Assembly (NCBI GenBank): GCA_963169325.1
Contig: CAUJEY010000289.1
Span: 1 to 48,838 of the forward strand
Length of the DNA stretch: 48,838 bases
Reading direction: 5' to 3'
Origin: Bacteroidota bacterium
GTDB taxonomy: Bacteria; Bacteroidota; Bacteroidia; Chitinophagales; Saprospiraceae
The position numbers and the translations under genes are program-made. The notes under the pieces are model-generated. The model was not told where the DNA came from and did no database searches. It saw only the letters and a program-made list of their open reading frames with translations. This document shows, piece by piece, positions 10,260-18,824 of the stretch (within the stretch, counting starts at the first letter, position 1; every line of letters begins with the position of its first letter).

Positions 10260-11024
10260 TTAATGTGAATAATAATCGCGGTAATCCTGCTTCCATAAGT
10301 GATTGATAACCTGGTAGCCGGTGTATTTCAGTTTTAGTTTCAGGCTTTTGTTGGGGACAATAGAGACAAACCGTTCTTCCGAAAAAAAATCGGGGGATAA
10401 CGCAGGTGATTCATCGAACTTCCTGTATACCATTTCCAGGCGCGGCTTTGTCAGGGGCTTGCCTTCTTCCATTTCCTGCTCCTCCCGGAAGTACACGGTA
10501 TTTTTTTGAAGCAAATAGCTGCTCTTTTTGTAGGTGATTTCCTGTTTCGTGTAGGGGCCCTGGTTAAACCATATCGTATGGGTTGCCAGGCCTCCCGGCG
10601 ATTCCGCATATTCCTTCCGCGCGATAACCGGCCCGCCCTGTTCAATTTTTGCCGCCAGTTCATCGATGACGTTTCCCAGGCCGTCCGTGTTCATTTCGAC
10701 CTTACTGCCGTCTTTCGGCCGGCGATCGATCATGAACAACTTTTCGGTATGATCCAGGGCGATGACGTACCGTTCATTGACGAGCGTTTCGACCGAATAA
10801 ACCCGGGTGTAGTACTGGTTGCCTTTTTTGATATACACCGCCTCCGTTTGATCCTGTACTTTTGACGATTGGTGGTCTTCGTAGGCCAGGTAGGCCAGGT
10901 GCAATTCAAAAGCATCGATCTGTTCGTATTGCCGGCGCATCTGGTCGAGGTCTTTTTTCAGGTCCTGTGTCCAGGCGCTAAACAGGAAGCATATTCCCAG
11001 GCCGGTAGTCAGCAATCGTTTCAT
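10260..11024 (-). CDS. Secreted/periplasmic protein of unknown function, LolA-like in style
   Basis: This 254-residue protein has a signal peptide (MKRLLTTGLGICFLFSAWT, about residues 1-19) and no later membrane segment. The body consists of alternating beta-like strands with lysine- and tyrosine-rich stretches (KKGNQYYTRVYSVETLVN, TKQEITYKKSSYLLQKN, PRLEMVYRKFDESPALSPD). This recalls the LolA/LolB-like lipoprotein-carrier fold found in many Bacteroidota periplasmic proteins, but no family signature is clear enough to name. It starts 2 bases after the stop of the 558-residue protein and ends 13 bases before the RHS start, so it is almost certainly cotranscribed. It may assist export or assembly of the giant surface proteins; that is inference from position only. 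Confidence 0.7.
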   Translation of the reverse strand: MKRLLTTGLGICFLFSAWTQDLKKDLDQMRRQYEQIDAFELHLAYLAYEDHQSSKVQDQTEAVYIKKGNQYYTRVYSVETLVNERYVIALDHTEKLFMIDRRPKDGSKVEMNTDGLGNVIDELAAKIEQGGPVIARKEYAESPGGLATHTIWFNQGPYTKQEITYKKSSYLLQKNTVYFREEQEMEEGKPLTKPRLEMVYRKFDESPALSPDFFSEERFVSIVPNKSLKLKLKYTGYQVINHLWKQDYRDYYSH

Positions 11025-11026
11025 AT

Positions 11027-12703
11027 TCAGTTCTTTTTTTGGATAGCGTTTCTGGATTCCTGTATGGTCATCACCCCTCTTTCCGTTTCTTTTTTGACCA
11101 GGATTAATGCCCCTTCTTCATCGTATTCATAGAAGGAAGCATAGTTATTTTCGTCTAATTCCGCCATCAGGCGCATTGTCAGCGGATCGTAGACAAAACT
11201 TTTCATGGTGGCATCGAAGGGGAAAAAGCGGATATCGTCGAAAAACACGTCGTTCGTCCCGGCATTTTTCAACTCGATCTCGATCCGGACGGCATCTTTC
11301 GGGATAGTGAAAACCTCCTCGATCCGCTGCCAGCCGTCGATGATGTTTCCTTTGCCCGTAAAGGGCCCGAACGTTTGATTGATAACTGGAAATTTGATGA
11401 GAATTTCGGGGCCTTTATAGGTCAGCGCGCCGGTCTGGTTAGATTCTTTTACCCAGGCGCTTAATACATAGGGTTTGCCGGGTATGGGTGCGAAGGACAA
11501 GGGGCAATCCGTGCAAGGTTTGTCTTTTACCTCAATGCAGTAGGTCTTTATTGTTATGCCCGGGGCAACAAAAGAAGAAGGAACTGCAGGTGAACAAGGG
11601 TCATCCACGGCCGTAACGCTAAAGCACCAGATCCCGGCATGCTTGGCGGCCGGGGTCCAGCACACCTTGGCGTCGGGGTTTAGCGTCGGAACGGCAGGAG
11701 CGGTGAAAGTGGCGCTGGGAATGGCAGCACTCAGATTGGAACTCAAGGTTACCTTGTTCCCGTCAGGATCGTTTGATGGAATATTAAAACAAATCTGGCT
11801 GCCCAAATAAGCGGTGATGAAGTAGTTGTTCGTGCCGTCGATCCCCCCCTGACCGGGATTGTTATTGTTATTCGTTATCACATTTGACTGGATATCGCAG
11901 TTGACATAACCGATCACTTTATTATTGCGGATTTTTTTGATTTGAATCGCAATTGCAGTATTCATTGGCGCGGCGGGTGTCGCGGTAAAATCGCCGGTGC
12001 TGGAATTTAAAGCGTTACCCGCACTTATTCCAAAAGGAACCTGGATGCCATACCCACTGTTGTAAATGGCAAATGAATTAATGGAGGTACGGGGGCCCAC
12101 CAGATCATAAATCACGGCATCGCCATCGGGATCATAAGCCCCGAGGTTGTATTGTAAGGTACTTCCGGAAAACGCCATAAAAAACATGGGATTGGTAATT
12201 TGCGGGGAATTGACGATAGGCCCAAACGTGAAATTATCCATAAGGGATTCAACATACATTGGACTATTTGTTGGCGAGACAAGTGTACTTAAGGTGTTAC
12301 TCCTGCAACATTCCACTGCTGACATAACCCAATCGGTACAATAGTTCAATGTAACGGTATCTTCATAAATACACGCAACCACGCCATAAACTACGCCACC
12401 TTGACAGGTCGTTTTTTCATATGGGCAGCCTGTATTAATTTCCTTGCATTCGATCAGATTTATATTTCGTGAAATCGATCGGTTACAGGAGTAAGACTTG
12501 ATGTTCAAGGGAATAGAACTGGGTGATATAGTGCTGGAGTTGCATTCCCGGTAAACGGAAACCCTTACCTTATAAAGCGATATTTTTCCATACCCGGTTA
12601 TGTAAGAATAGGTAATATTCATCCCAACCGGATTGTTTCCCCAAAGGTCTCTTGCGGAAAGTACCAGGAATAAGAAGCCGTATATAATAATCCTGTATTT
12701 CAT
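11027..12703 (-). CDS. Chimeric secreted protein: cysteine-rich adhesin-like N-terminus plus the C-terminal module of YD-family proteins
   Basis: A 558-residue protein with signal peptide MKYRIIIYGFLFLVLSARDLWG. Residues about 25-390 resemble the N-terminal domains of large Bacteroidota surface proteins: the KVRVSVYRECN and DWVMSAVECCRSN motifs, followed by two cadherin/Ig-like segments (YNLGAYDPDGDAVIYDL, FNIPSNDPDGNKVTLSS). Residues about 400-558 (CPLSFAPIPGKPYVLSAWVKE, DGWQRIEEVFTIP, VFFDDIRFFPF, then YDPLTMRLMAELDENNYASF and KKETERGVMTIQESRN) look like the carbohydrate-binding-like C-terminus that I know, from memory, as the end of single-chain YD proteins. The gene directly upstream ends just before where this module would begin. 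The gene is 10 bases after that neighbour. Function is probably as an extracellular surface or adhesion component, possibly partnered with the 1830-residue protein. Confidence 0.75.
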   Translation of the reverse strand: MKYRIIIYGFLFLVLSARDLWGNNPVGMNITYSYITGYGKISLYKVRVSVYRECNSSTISPSSIPLNIKSYSCNRSISRNINLIECKEINTGCPYEKTTCQGGVVYGVVACIYEDTVTLNYCTDWVMSAVECCRSNTLSTLVSPTNSPMYVESLMDNFTFGPIVNSPQITNPMFFMAFSGSTLQYNLGAYDPDGDAVIYDLVGPRTSINSFAIYNSGYGIQVPFGISAGNALNSSTGDFTATPAAPMNTAIAIQIKKIRNNKVIGYVNCDIQSNVITNNNNNPGQGGIDGTNNYFITAYLGSQICFNIPSNDPDGNKVTLSSNLSAAIPSATFTAPAVPTLNPDAKVCWTPAAKHAGIWCFSVTAVDDPCSPAVPSSFVAPGITIKTYCIEVKDKPCTDCPLSFAPIPGKPYVLSAWVKESNQTGALTYKGPEILIKFPVINQTFGPFTGKGNIIDGWQRIEEVFTIPKDAVRIEIELKNAGTNDVFFDDIRFFPFDATMKSFVYDPLTMRLMAELDENNYASFYEYDEEGALILVKKETERGVMTIQESRNAIQKKN

Positions 12704-12713
12704 AGTAGGTGGT

Positions 12714-15700
12714 TTATTGATTTTTAAGCGCTTCGCAATCGATTAGCAGACGGGAGAAGGTGACTTTCTCTCCGGGCGGAATTTTCAGGCTTTTTCTGCC
12801 GGAATGCGATTCGTCGGACGTAATTTTGATGCTGCCGGTTTCCTTAAATCCGAAATGATCTTCCGCACAGGTTTTGCACGCCGCATTTTCTTCAAAGTTG
12901 TCAAAGCCGATCTCTTTATAGCGGGCGTTGGACGCGACGGCCGTAGGAAGGGTGTTGCCGTATCCATACGTGGCGGCGGAATACCGGTCGAGGGGATCGC
13001 GGTTTTCCAGTTCAAAACCGAATGGACTGAACAGGGTGATCTCGCTCGTGTAGGTCCAGTTGTTCACCATATTGGTGGCAGGCACCCCGGCTTTCCATTC
13101 GCCGCCGGCAAGCGGCGGGGTCCAGAACGGTTCAAAATAGCCGTAGGCGCCGTCTTTCCGGATATTGGTATTCCGGTTGAGGCTGGACTGCAAGCGTTCG
13201 GTGAGGAATACCAGCGAACGTTTGGCCCGCCAATTGCCGAGGGTACCATTGCGGTAGGGATTTACCGGCCCGGTTTTAGCGGACGGGAACAGGTCTTCGC
13301 ACTCGCAAAACAAGGGCCAGCGCTCTTCATACTCCACGGCGCCGGCGTTCAGCACCTCCTTAAAGCCGTCGATTTTTCCGTCGGCAGACGGATCGGACCG
13401 AGAGGCGATGGTGCCGATGGGCAGGGCCTGCATATTCCGCCGGCCCGAGCGGATAATTTCGATATTCGTGACCGGAAAAGAATAGTTAGGCGTTTTACCA
13501 TCCTTATCCACTACTCTTATGTCGTTGGCATTCACGTCAACGACCCACCACCGTTCCCCGGAGTTGTTTGCGAGTTCATCGCCTTTGACAAAATAAGAAG
13601 GAGCATTGTTAATATTGATGTTCCCGCCACTGATAGGCCGGTTTATGAAAAGAATACCCAAATTCCGATAAGCCATGCCCATCCGGTCGTACCCCCAGTG
13701 GGCCGGGTAGGTGAAGTTGTAAACAGGGTCCTGAAATTCGTTTATGGTTTTGGTGAGCAGTACTTCGCCGGTTTCGCTGTCGAAGGCCAGATTTTCGGTT
13801 GAAACCCTGGAACCGTTATCATACGCTACGGTCTTTTCCAGAATGCCGTATTGTGTTGCCACTTTTGTCATGGTAGCCATGCGGAAGCGTGTTTTCTCAC
13901 TCGTGAAACCGGGCCAAAACGATGGTAGTGGCAAGGGCAGGGGCACCGGTGTAGGGGTAGTGGATACATCGATATTGAATGCAAACGTCGTCCCCATGGC
14001 GAAAGATTTATTTTCCCGTAAATCAGCTACTACGTCGATTTCCCGGCCAACTAATTTAGTATCCATAGACCCATCCGGGTTAACCACCGTCACGGTATTA
14101 TCCAGCCGGTTGTTGAATTCGGAACTCGTTTTATAAAAATATTCCACTCCCGAAATAGGTTTTATTTCATCTGCCGGGGTGCCTGGCGGATACTCGGGAT
14201 ATACCCACTCAGCCCTTTTTTGGCCGCCCATATTGGTCAGAAAAATGGCATGACCACCACTGACGTTGAGCTCGTCCGCTACGTCAATTTTGAGAATTTT
14301 CCGCAACCATTTCGGCTTCTTGGCGTACGACTGTATCCGGGTTTTTGCCGTGTACACCGGATAGTCCTTAGCCGTGTAGAATTTGTGCTGCACGAAACCG
14401 GTAGCATGCCGGGCAACTCCGGCATGGGCGAGGTTCCTGACCCTGACTTCGCTGTACCCGACGGCCGGGCCGGGAAAGAAGGATTTGCCCATAGGCAGGT
14501 CCTGCACAAATTCATTGTCAGGGGCGGCCTTATGTTCCTCCGTATAAGCCAGGGGTTGGTGCCAGGGGTTTTCGTCGTTCATCATCATTGGTTCGTATGT
14601 CGCAACGCCGCTGCTGATTGGTATTCCATTGGGATTAGCGGCTGTGACCGAACCGTCTTTAATGGTTGTATATTCATATTCCTGACCATATTCGGCGTCT
14701 GTGCCTGATCCAGAATTTACCATTTTAGACCAATTATCTTGCATAACGACCTTTTTAACCCGTAAGCCTCCGCCTAATTTGAACCCCGTGGCGTGTAACC
14801 GAAGCATGGATTTGTGTAAAACTACTTTTTGAGCGTAATCCCAGCTCTTGAGCGTCCGGTTAAAACCATTTACTATCGATTTAAAATCCGTCACGAATCC
14901 AAGCAGCGAGCGAACCTTGTTTTCTACAGGAGATTGTTCATCGACATTGGCTGGGTATACCAGGTTGGGCAAATGCAGTCGAACGAATTGAAGCGCCGTT
15001 TTCAGTATCGGGCTTACCTGCTCATTATTTTTTTCACTGATATCCACTGTTTCCAATTCAATCCAGGCTTTATTGGTATTAGCATCGACGCCGTACGATT
15101 TAATTTTTGCCCAGCCGCTGACGTATTCGTACTTGTCTTCATCCGGTGGCAAACCGGACTTTCTGCCGATCACGTCGATCAGAAATTTGAAATACAGGTC
15201 GTTGATCAATTGATTTTTTTCATCAACCAAATATTTGTTTTTGAAATCATCGTCACTGATTACCGTACCGGGGAGCTCCAGATGCACGAAGGGGCGATTT
15301 GTGTTGCCATCATATAGCCGGTCGGTTGATTCGACAGACGAACTCCCTAATCCGGTTACTTTCACCATCTGCATAGCCCGTTTGTCCTGCACATAGGCAT
15401 AATCATCCGATTCATAAGCCACTTTTATCGTTCCTCCGGAGGGCAAATCAATAGCAGAAAGGGTCCAGGCAGCAGCGTTTTTATCGGCTGTCGATTTGTT
15501 TTGCAAGGCATAAGGATATTCTGAGTTGCACAGCAACCCCTTTGGGTCACAATTGGCATTCTGGCCTTTTTTAAATGTCCCCCAGGCATCGGTATCCTTC
15601 ATGTTGTAAGCCGGATTGACGTTATCATAATGGAATTTATAGCCCGTCAGTTTTCCTTTTTTGGAGTGTCCGTATTTGAAATGAATACCGGTGAGGGTGA

Positions 15701-18206
15701 GTTTGCCGCCCAGAGTCCCGTTTGGAATACCTTTACAGAGGAGGTAATCGTAGGCAAAAACCACTACTTTTATAGGAACCGCCTTTTCTTTGTTCTCCCG
15801 CCTGTCGCACAGGTTGTACAGGCAAATGCTGTCCAATTTGTAGATCGGGGCGCTTTTGTTGATTCCGCCATGCAGGCCATTCGCTCCAAACCCGTCCTCC
15901 CGGGCAGACAGATAGAATTCGGCGACGTGCGTTTTCGTTTCGATGATCTGCAAATACCACAATTCTTTCTGTCCGTAAATTACGCTGGCTTTGTCGTCGT
16001 TTTCATCTGCGCGCAAGCCTTTATTGAAATTCGCCTGGTTGGCCTCGAATGGTACCCGCCAATGAAAAGGATTAGCGGCATCGTAAAACCGCTTGTATTT
16101 AAAGGCAGTATAACTCCCTAAATCATCCGTAGTGGGGCCGTCTGACTTGCGATCGACATAATCGGGAGAAAGCACCGAAGTAAGCAGGTAGGAATGGGCA
16201 TGAGGGGGCAAAGTAGTACGGTTGAAATAATGGTCGATTCCCCGCTTATTACCGGTCGACATATCGGATTGCGCATAAGTGACCAGATCCTTGGTGAAAT
16301 CAACAGGCAGCGCCGGAGATGGATTAAAGTTGGGAAGATCGTCTACCGCGGCAACGTTAAACGTGGCGTCTTGCTGAAACAGGTTATACGCCGGAATCCC
16401 AAAAATATACCTGGCGCCATCGGGACGAAGCATCGAAATTTCCGAAATGTGGTGGCCTTTTGCCGGCGCAGCTGTGCGGGCTATGGCATTTGTGGTTAGC
16501 ATCCCGGTATTACCTTTGGGACTCAGGGCATAACTGATAATATCTTTATCCTGAGCATAGTTTTTTGCCTTGTCCGCATTCAGAAAAGAAATGACCTGAT
16601 TACGCTTGTCCCTATTGATTTTCAAATTAAAATGGTTATCTGTCTCCGATAAAAATTTTGACTGCTCCAGAAATAAGGGTGATGCCGGATCCCGGTATTT
16701 GAGTTCTGCCAGTGCTTCTCCCTCCTGATTTATCTCCAATCGTACCGGTTTATCAGAAACAAACTTATTTTGGAAATCCACATCCGCCGGCACCATTTCG
16801 CCGGCTTGCTTATAGTAAACGGATTCATATTCAGGGAAATCGCTGATAATATTTCCTTTGTTTTTAAATGTGATGCTTTTGGCCGCTTTGACGCCTCCGC
16901 TCCAACGGCCCGAGGACGCAATGTTAAAATTGATCCCAAAATTTCCTCCGCCTTTTCCCACGTCGCCGCCGCCAAAATCAGCCCCTCCCTGGGTGGAAAA
17001 ACTGACATTCAAACCCATATTATCAAAAACGGTCCCTACATCACCCCGATAGGGCCTGAAATTGCCGCCAATTCCCTGTCCATTTACATTGAGCACGTCG
17101 TAGGTGTAATTGGTCAGGGGCAACCCGGGGGTGCTCTTGGAATAATTGCCGTCATTTTCACGGTTCATATCATGTAGGGCAAATGGGTCTGCAATACCCC
17201 AGTCGGAATAAAGGTAGCCGTAAGCAGGTGAAATTTGTTCCGTGCTCATCAGGTCCTGGTCGGTAAAATAACCGCTCAACCGGCCTTTAAAATTAAGCCA
17301 CTTTCCCTCACCGCCCAATCCGGCATGCACCGAACCGGATACATTGCGCATCCACATAGTAATTTGTGGGCTGTATGTTTGAAAATTGGTGGGTATTTCG
17401 GCCCCACCGTTTATAGCTTGTGATGATTTTGATCCTTTCGGAGTTTTCATATAAGCCTGAACACTAGCCCCATAGGCCCGTTGAACAAGCCCGGCGCGGG
17501 AATTATAGGTTTCGCCGTATTGACCGCCGAAGGCTGTGCCCTTTAATTCATCCTTGCTGGTTTTGTTCGCCTTTATGGACAGGCCTACACCTGGTTGTAA
17601 ATTGATCCCGGATTGGGTGTTATAGGTTAAACCCAGGTGAAAATCGAGTGTGCTCTTTTGTTTGTCTCCGATAGAAATTCCCGGGTCGAAGCTATATTCA
17701 TGCCCCATTTTGTTATAGGTGTTGTAAAACATGCCAAAACCAAAACCCAGGCTGATGTTAATAATGCCGCCCCCAATAACTTCCGTATCGCCAAAAGTTA
17801 TATTTCCGCCAAAAGTCTTATTCGACCGGATATTAAATTCCTTTTTAACGGGATCGCGGAGCATATCATCGGGAAGTCCTCTTATTCCCCGGTTGATCAC
17901 GCCGGGCACCAGGCTCCAGCCAAGGCCCACCCAACCGGCCTCCTGGTCCATGCCTATACCGGAGTGGTAAGAGATGTTTACGGGATACCCGCCAGCGTCT
18001 AACAAAGGAATATTGTAGGTAAAATCGCCGCTAAACAGGTCCACCAGGTCATTCGTACCCACGGGTTCAAATCCCTGCACTTCCGGTTGGCCGGGACCGC
18101 CCAACGCAAAGGCGGAAACGGGGAGGATTACCTGATTCAGGATACTGAACAGGATAAGCAGGCTCCAGGCCTTGCTAAACTTGCTTTTTCTGATTTTCCG
18201 AATCAT
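12714..18206 (-). CDS. Large secreted YD/RHS-family N-terminal protein
   Basis: This 1830-residue protein has a signal segment (AWSLLILFSILNQVILPVSA). It then shows the conserved opening of Bacteroidota YD/RHS-type proteins: TNDLVDLFSGDFTYNIPLLD, GGYPVNISYHSGIGMDQEAG and WVGLGWSLVPGVINRGIRGL. A glycine-rich beta-strand region follows (residues about 130-440), and then long beta-rich stretches containing FYLSAREDGFGANGLHG, SGGTIKVAYESDDYAYVQDK and FFPGPAVGYSEVRVRN. The chain ends at SGRKSLKIPPGEKVTF plus a short tail. Relatives continue into a carbohydrate-binding-like module and YD repeats; here that continuation sits in the separate gene downstream. It lies 1 base after the lipoprotein gene. 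Its likely role is the N-terminal half of an extracellular shell-forming complex; the substrate or cargo is unknown. Confidence 0.8.
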   Translation of the reverse strand: MIRKIRKSKFSKAWSLLILFSILNQVILPVSAFALGGPGQPEVQGFEPVGTNDLVDLFSGDFTYNIPLLDAGGYPVNISYHSGIGMDQEAGWVGLGWSLVPGVINRGIRGLPDDMLRDPVKKEFNIRSNKTFGGNITFGDTEVIGGGIINISLGFGFGMFYNTYNKMGHEYSFDPGISIGDKQKSTLDFHLGLTYNTQSGINLQPGVGLSIKANKTSKDELKGTAFGGQYGETYNSRAGLVQRAYGASVQAYMKTPKGSKSSQAINGGAEIPTNFQTYSPQITMWMRNVSGSVHAGLGGEGKWLNFKGRLSGYFTDQDLMSTEQISPAYGYLYSDWGIADPFALHDMNRENDGNYSKSTPGLPLTNYTYDVLNVNGQGIGGNFRPYRGDVGTVFDNMGLNVSFSTQGGADFGGGDVGKGGGNFGINFNIASSGRWSGGVKAAKSITFKNKGNIISDFPEYESVYYKQAGEMVPADVDFQNKFVSDKPVRLEINQEGEALAELKYRDPASPLFLEQSKFLSETDNHFNLKINRDKRNQVISFLNADKAKNYAQDKDIISYALSPKGNTGMLTTNAIARTAAPAKGHHISEISMLRPDGARYIFGIPAYNLFQQDATFNVAAVDDLPNFNPSPALPVDFTKDLVTYAQSDMSTGNKRGIDHYFNRTTLPPHAHSYLLTSVLSPDYVDRKSDGPTTDDLGSYTAFKYKRFYDAANPFHWRVPFEANQANFNKGLRADENDDKASVIYGQKELWYLQIIETKTHVAEFYLSAREDGFGANGLHGGINKSAPIYKLDSICLYNLCDRRENKEKAVPIKVVVFAYDYLLCKGIPNGTLGGKLTLTGIHFKYGHSKKGKLTGYKFHYDNVNPAYNMKDTDAWGTFKKGQNANCDPKGLLCNSEYPYALQNKSTADKNAAAWTLSAIDLPSGGTIKVAYESDDYAYVQDKRAMQMVKVTGLGSSSVESTDRLYDGNTNRPFVHLELPGTVISDDDFKNKYLVDEKNQLINDLYFKFLIDVIGRKSGLPPDEDKYEYVSGWAKIKSYGVDANTNKAWIELETVDISEKNNEQVSPILKTALQFVRLHLPNLVYPANVDEQSPVENKVRSLLGFVTDFKSIVNGFNRTLKSWDYAQKVVLHKSMLRLHATGFKLGGGLRVKKVVMQDNWSKMVNSGSGTDAEYGQEYEYTTIKDGSVTAANPNGIPISSGVATYEPMMMNDENPWHQPLAYTEEHKAAPDNEFVQDLPMGKSFFPGPAVGYSEVRVRNLAHAGVARHATGFVQHKFYTAKDYPVYTAKTRIQSYAKKPKWLRKILKIDVADELNVSGGHAIFLTNMGGQKRAEWVYPEYPPGTPADEIKPISGVEYFYKTSSEFNNRLDNTVTVVNPDGSMDTKLVGREIDVVADLRENKSFAMGTTFAFNIDVSTTPTPVPLPLPLPSFWPGFTSEKTRFRMATMTKVATQYGILEKTVAYDNGSRVSTENLAFDSETGEVLLTKTINEFQDPVYNFTYPAHWGYDRMGMAYRNLGILFINRPISGGNININNAPSYFVKGDELANNSGERWWVVDVNANDIRVVDKDGKTPNYSFPVTNIEIIRSGRRNMQALPIGTIASRSDPSADGKIDGFKEVLNAGAVEYEERWPLFCECEDLFPSAKTGPVNPYRNGTLGNWRAKRSLVFLTERLQSSLNRNTNIRKDGAYGYFEPFWTPPLAGGEWKAGVPATNMVNNWTYTSEITLFSPFGFELENRDPLDRYSAATYGYGNTLPTAVASNARYKEIGFDNFEENAACKTCAEDHFGFKETGSIKITSDESHSGRKSLKIPPGEKVTFSRLLIDCEALKNQ

Positions 18207-18207
18207 C

Positions 18208-18816
18208 CTAATAGAGTTTTATAGATGGGATATGGTCCAAATTACGTCCTTTAATAGTGATATAAATCGGCCCAATCCCAAGAAATTTGTCTTTGAATAT
18301 CAAGGTTTTATCTTCATTAGAAGGAGTGCCGTCTTCCTCCCGCACCAGATCGAAAGCCAACAAAAAATTGCTGAATGGGCGCAAATTAAATGTTGGCTCA
18401 TACTGAAAAAGTAAACACGGCAACGTGTCGGTACCATCAACCAGTTTTAAGCCCTCCTGCATTGGTCCGGAAAAATAGGTAGCCTGCGCTTCCGGATTGC
18501 TCTCCTTCGATTCGGCAAACTGTTTCTTTTCCTGTGTCGTCTGAATGCTCAGCGTGTAATACTGCATATCTTCCATCTCCGCCCGCTCCTTTTTCACAAT
18601 GGCCGCTTTGAGCCGGTCGGTTCGTTCCTGTTTGGCAACGATATATTCTATCGGTTTGTATTGCAACGCAAATTCATATCCTTCCACCTGCCGGCGTACC
18701 ATTAGCCCGTTCGTCCCATCCTCAATCCAGCGTACATAATCTCCGGGAAGCAGTGTACCGCTATCTCCGCACCCGGCAAGACATGTCCCAAATAACAATA
18801 TTATCCATTTTTTCAT
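18208..18816 (-). CDS. Small outer-membrane/periplasmic lipoprotein, unknown function
   Basis: About 202 residues from the ATG at 18816. This start is preferred over an in-frame ATG at 18867 because it begins a clear lipoprotein signal, MKKWIILLFGTCLAGCGDSG, with lipobox LAGC and lipidated Cys16. It also lies 8 bases after the upstream stop instead of overlapping it. The mature part is charged, with a predicted helix (residues about 60-105, rich in E, K, R and Q) and a C-terminal beta-like section (LPCLLFQYEPTFNLRPFSNF, IGPIYITIKGRNLD). No known domain is recognised. Position between the PKD protein and the YD protein, with gaps of 8 and 1 bases, suggests it works with them at the outer membrane, for instance as an anchor or secretion helper (inference). 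Confidence 0.7.
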   Translation of the reverse strand: MKKWIILLFGTCLAGCGDSGTLLPGDYVRWIEDGTNGLMVRRQVEGYEFALQYKPIEYIVAKQERTDRLKAAIVKKERAEMEDMQYYTLSIQTTQEKKQFAESKESNPEAQATYFSGPMQEGLKLVDGTDTLPCLLFQYEPTFNLRPFSNFLLAFDLVREEDGTPSNEDKTLIFKDKFLGIGPIYITIKGRNLDHIPSIKLY

Positions 18817-18824
18817 GCGCCGGC

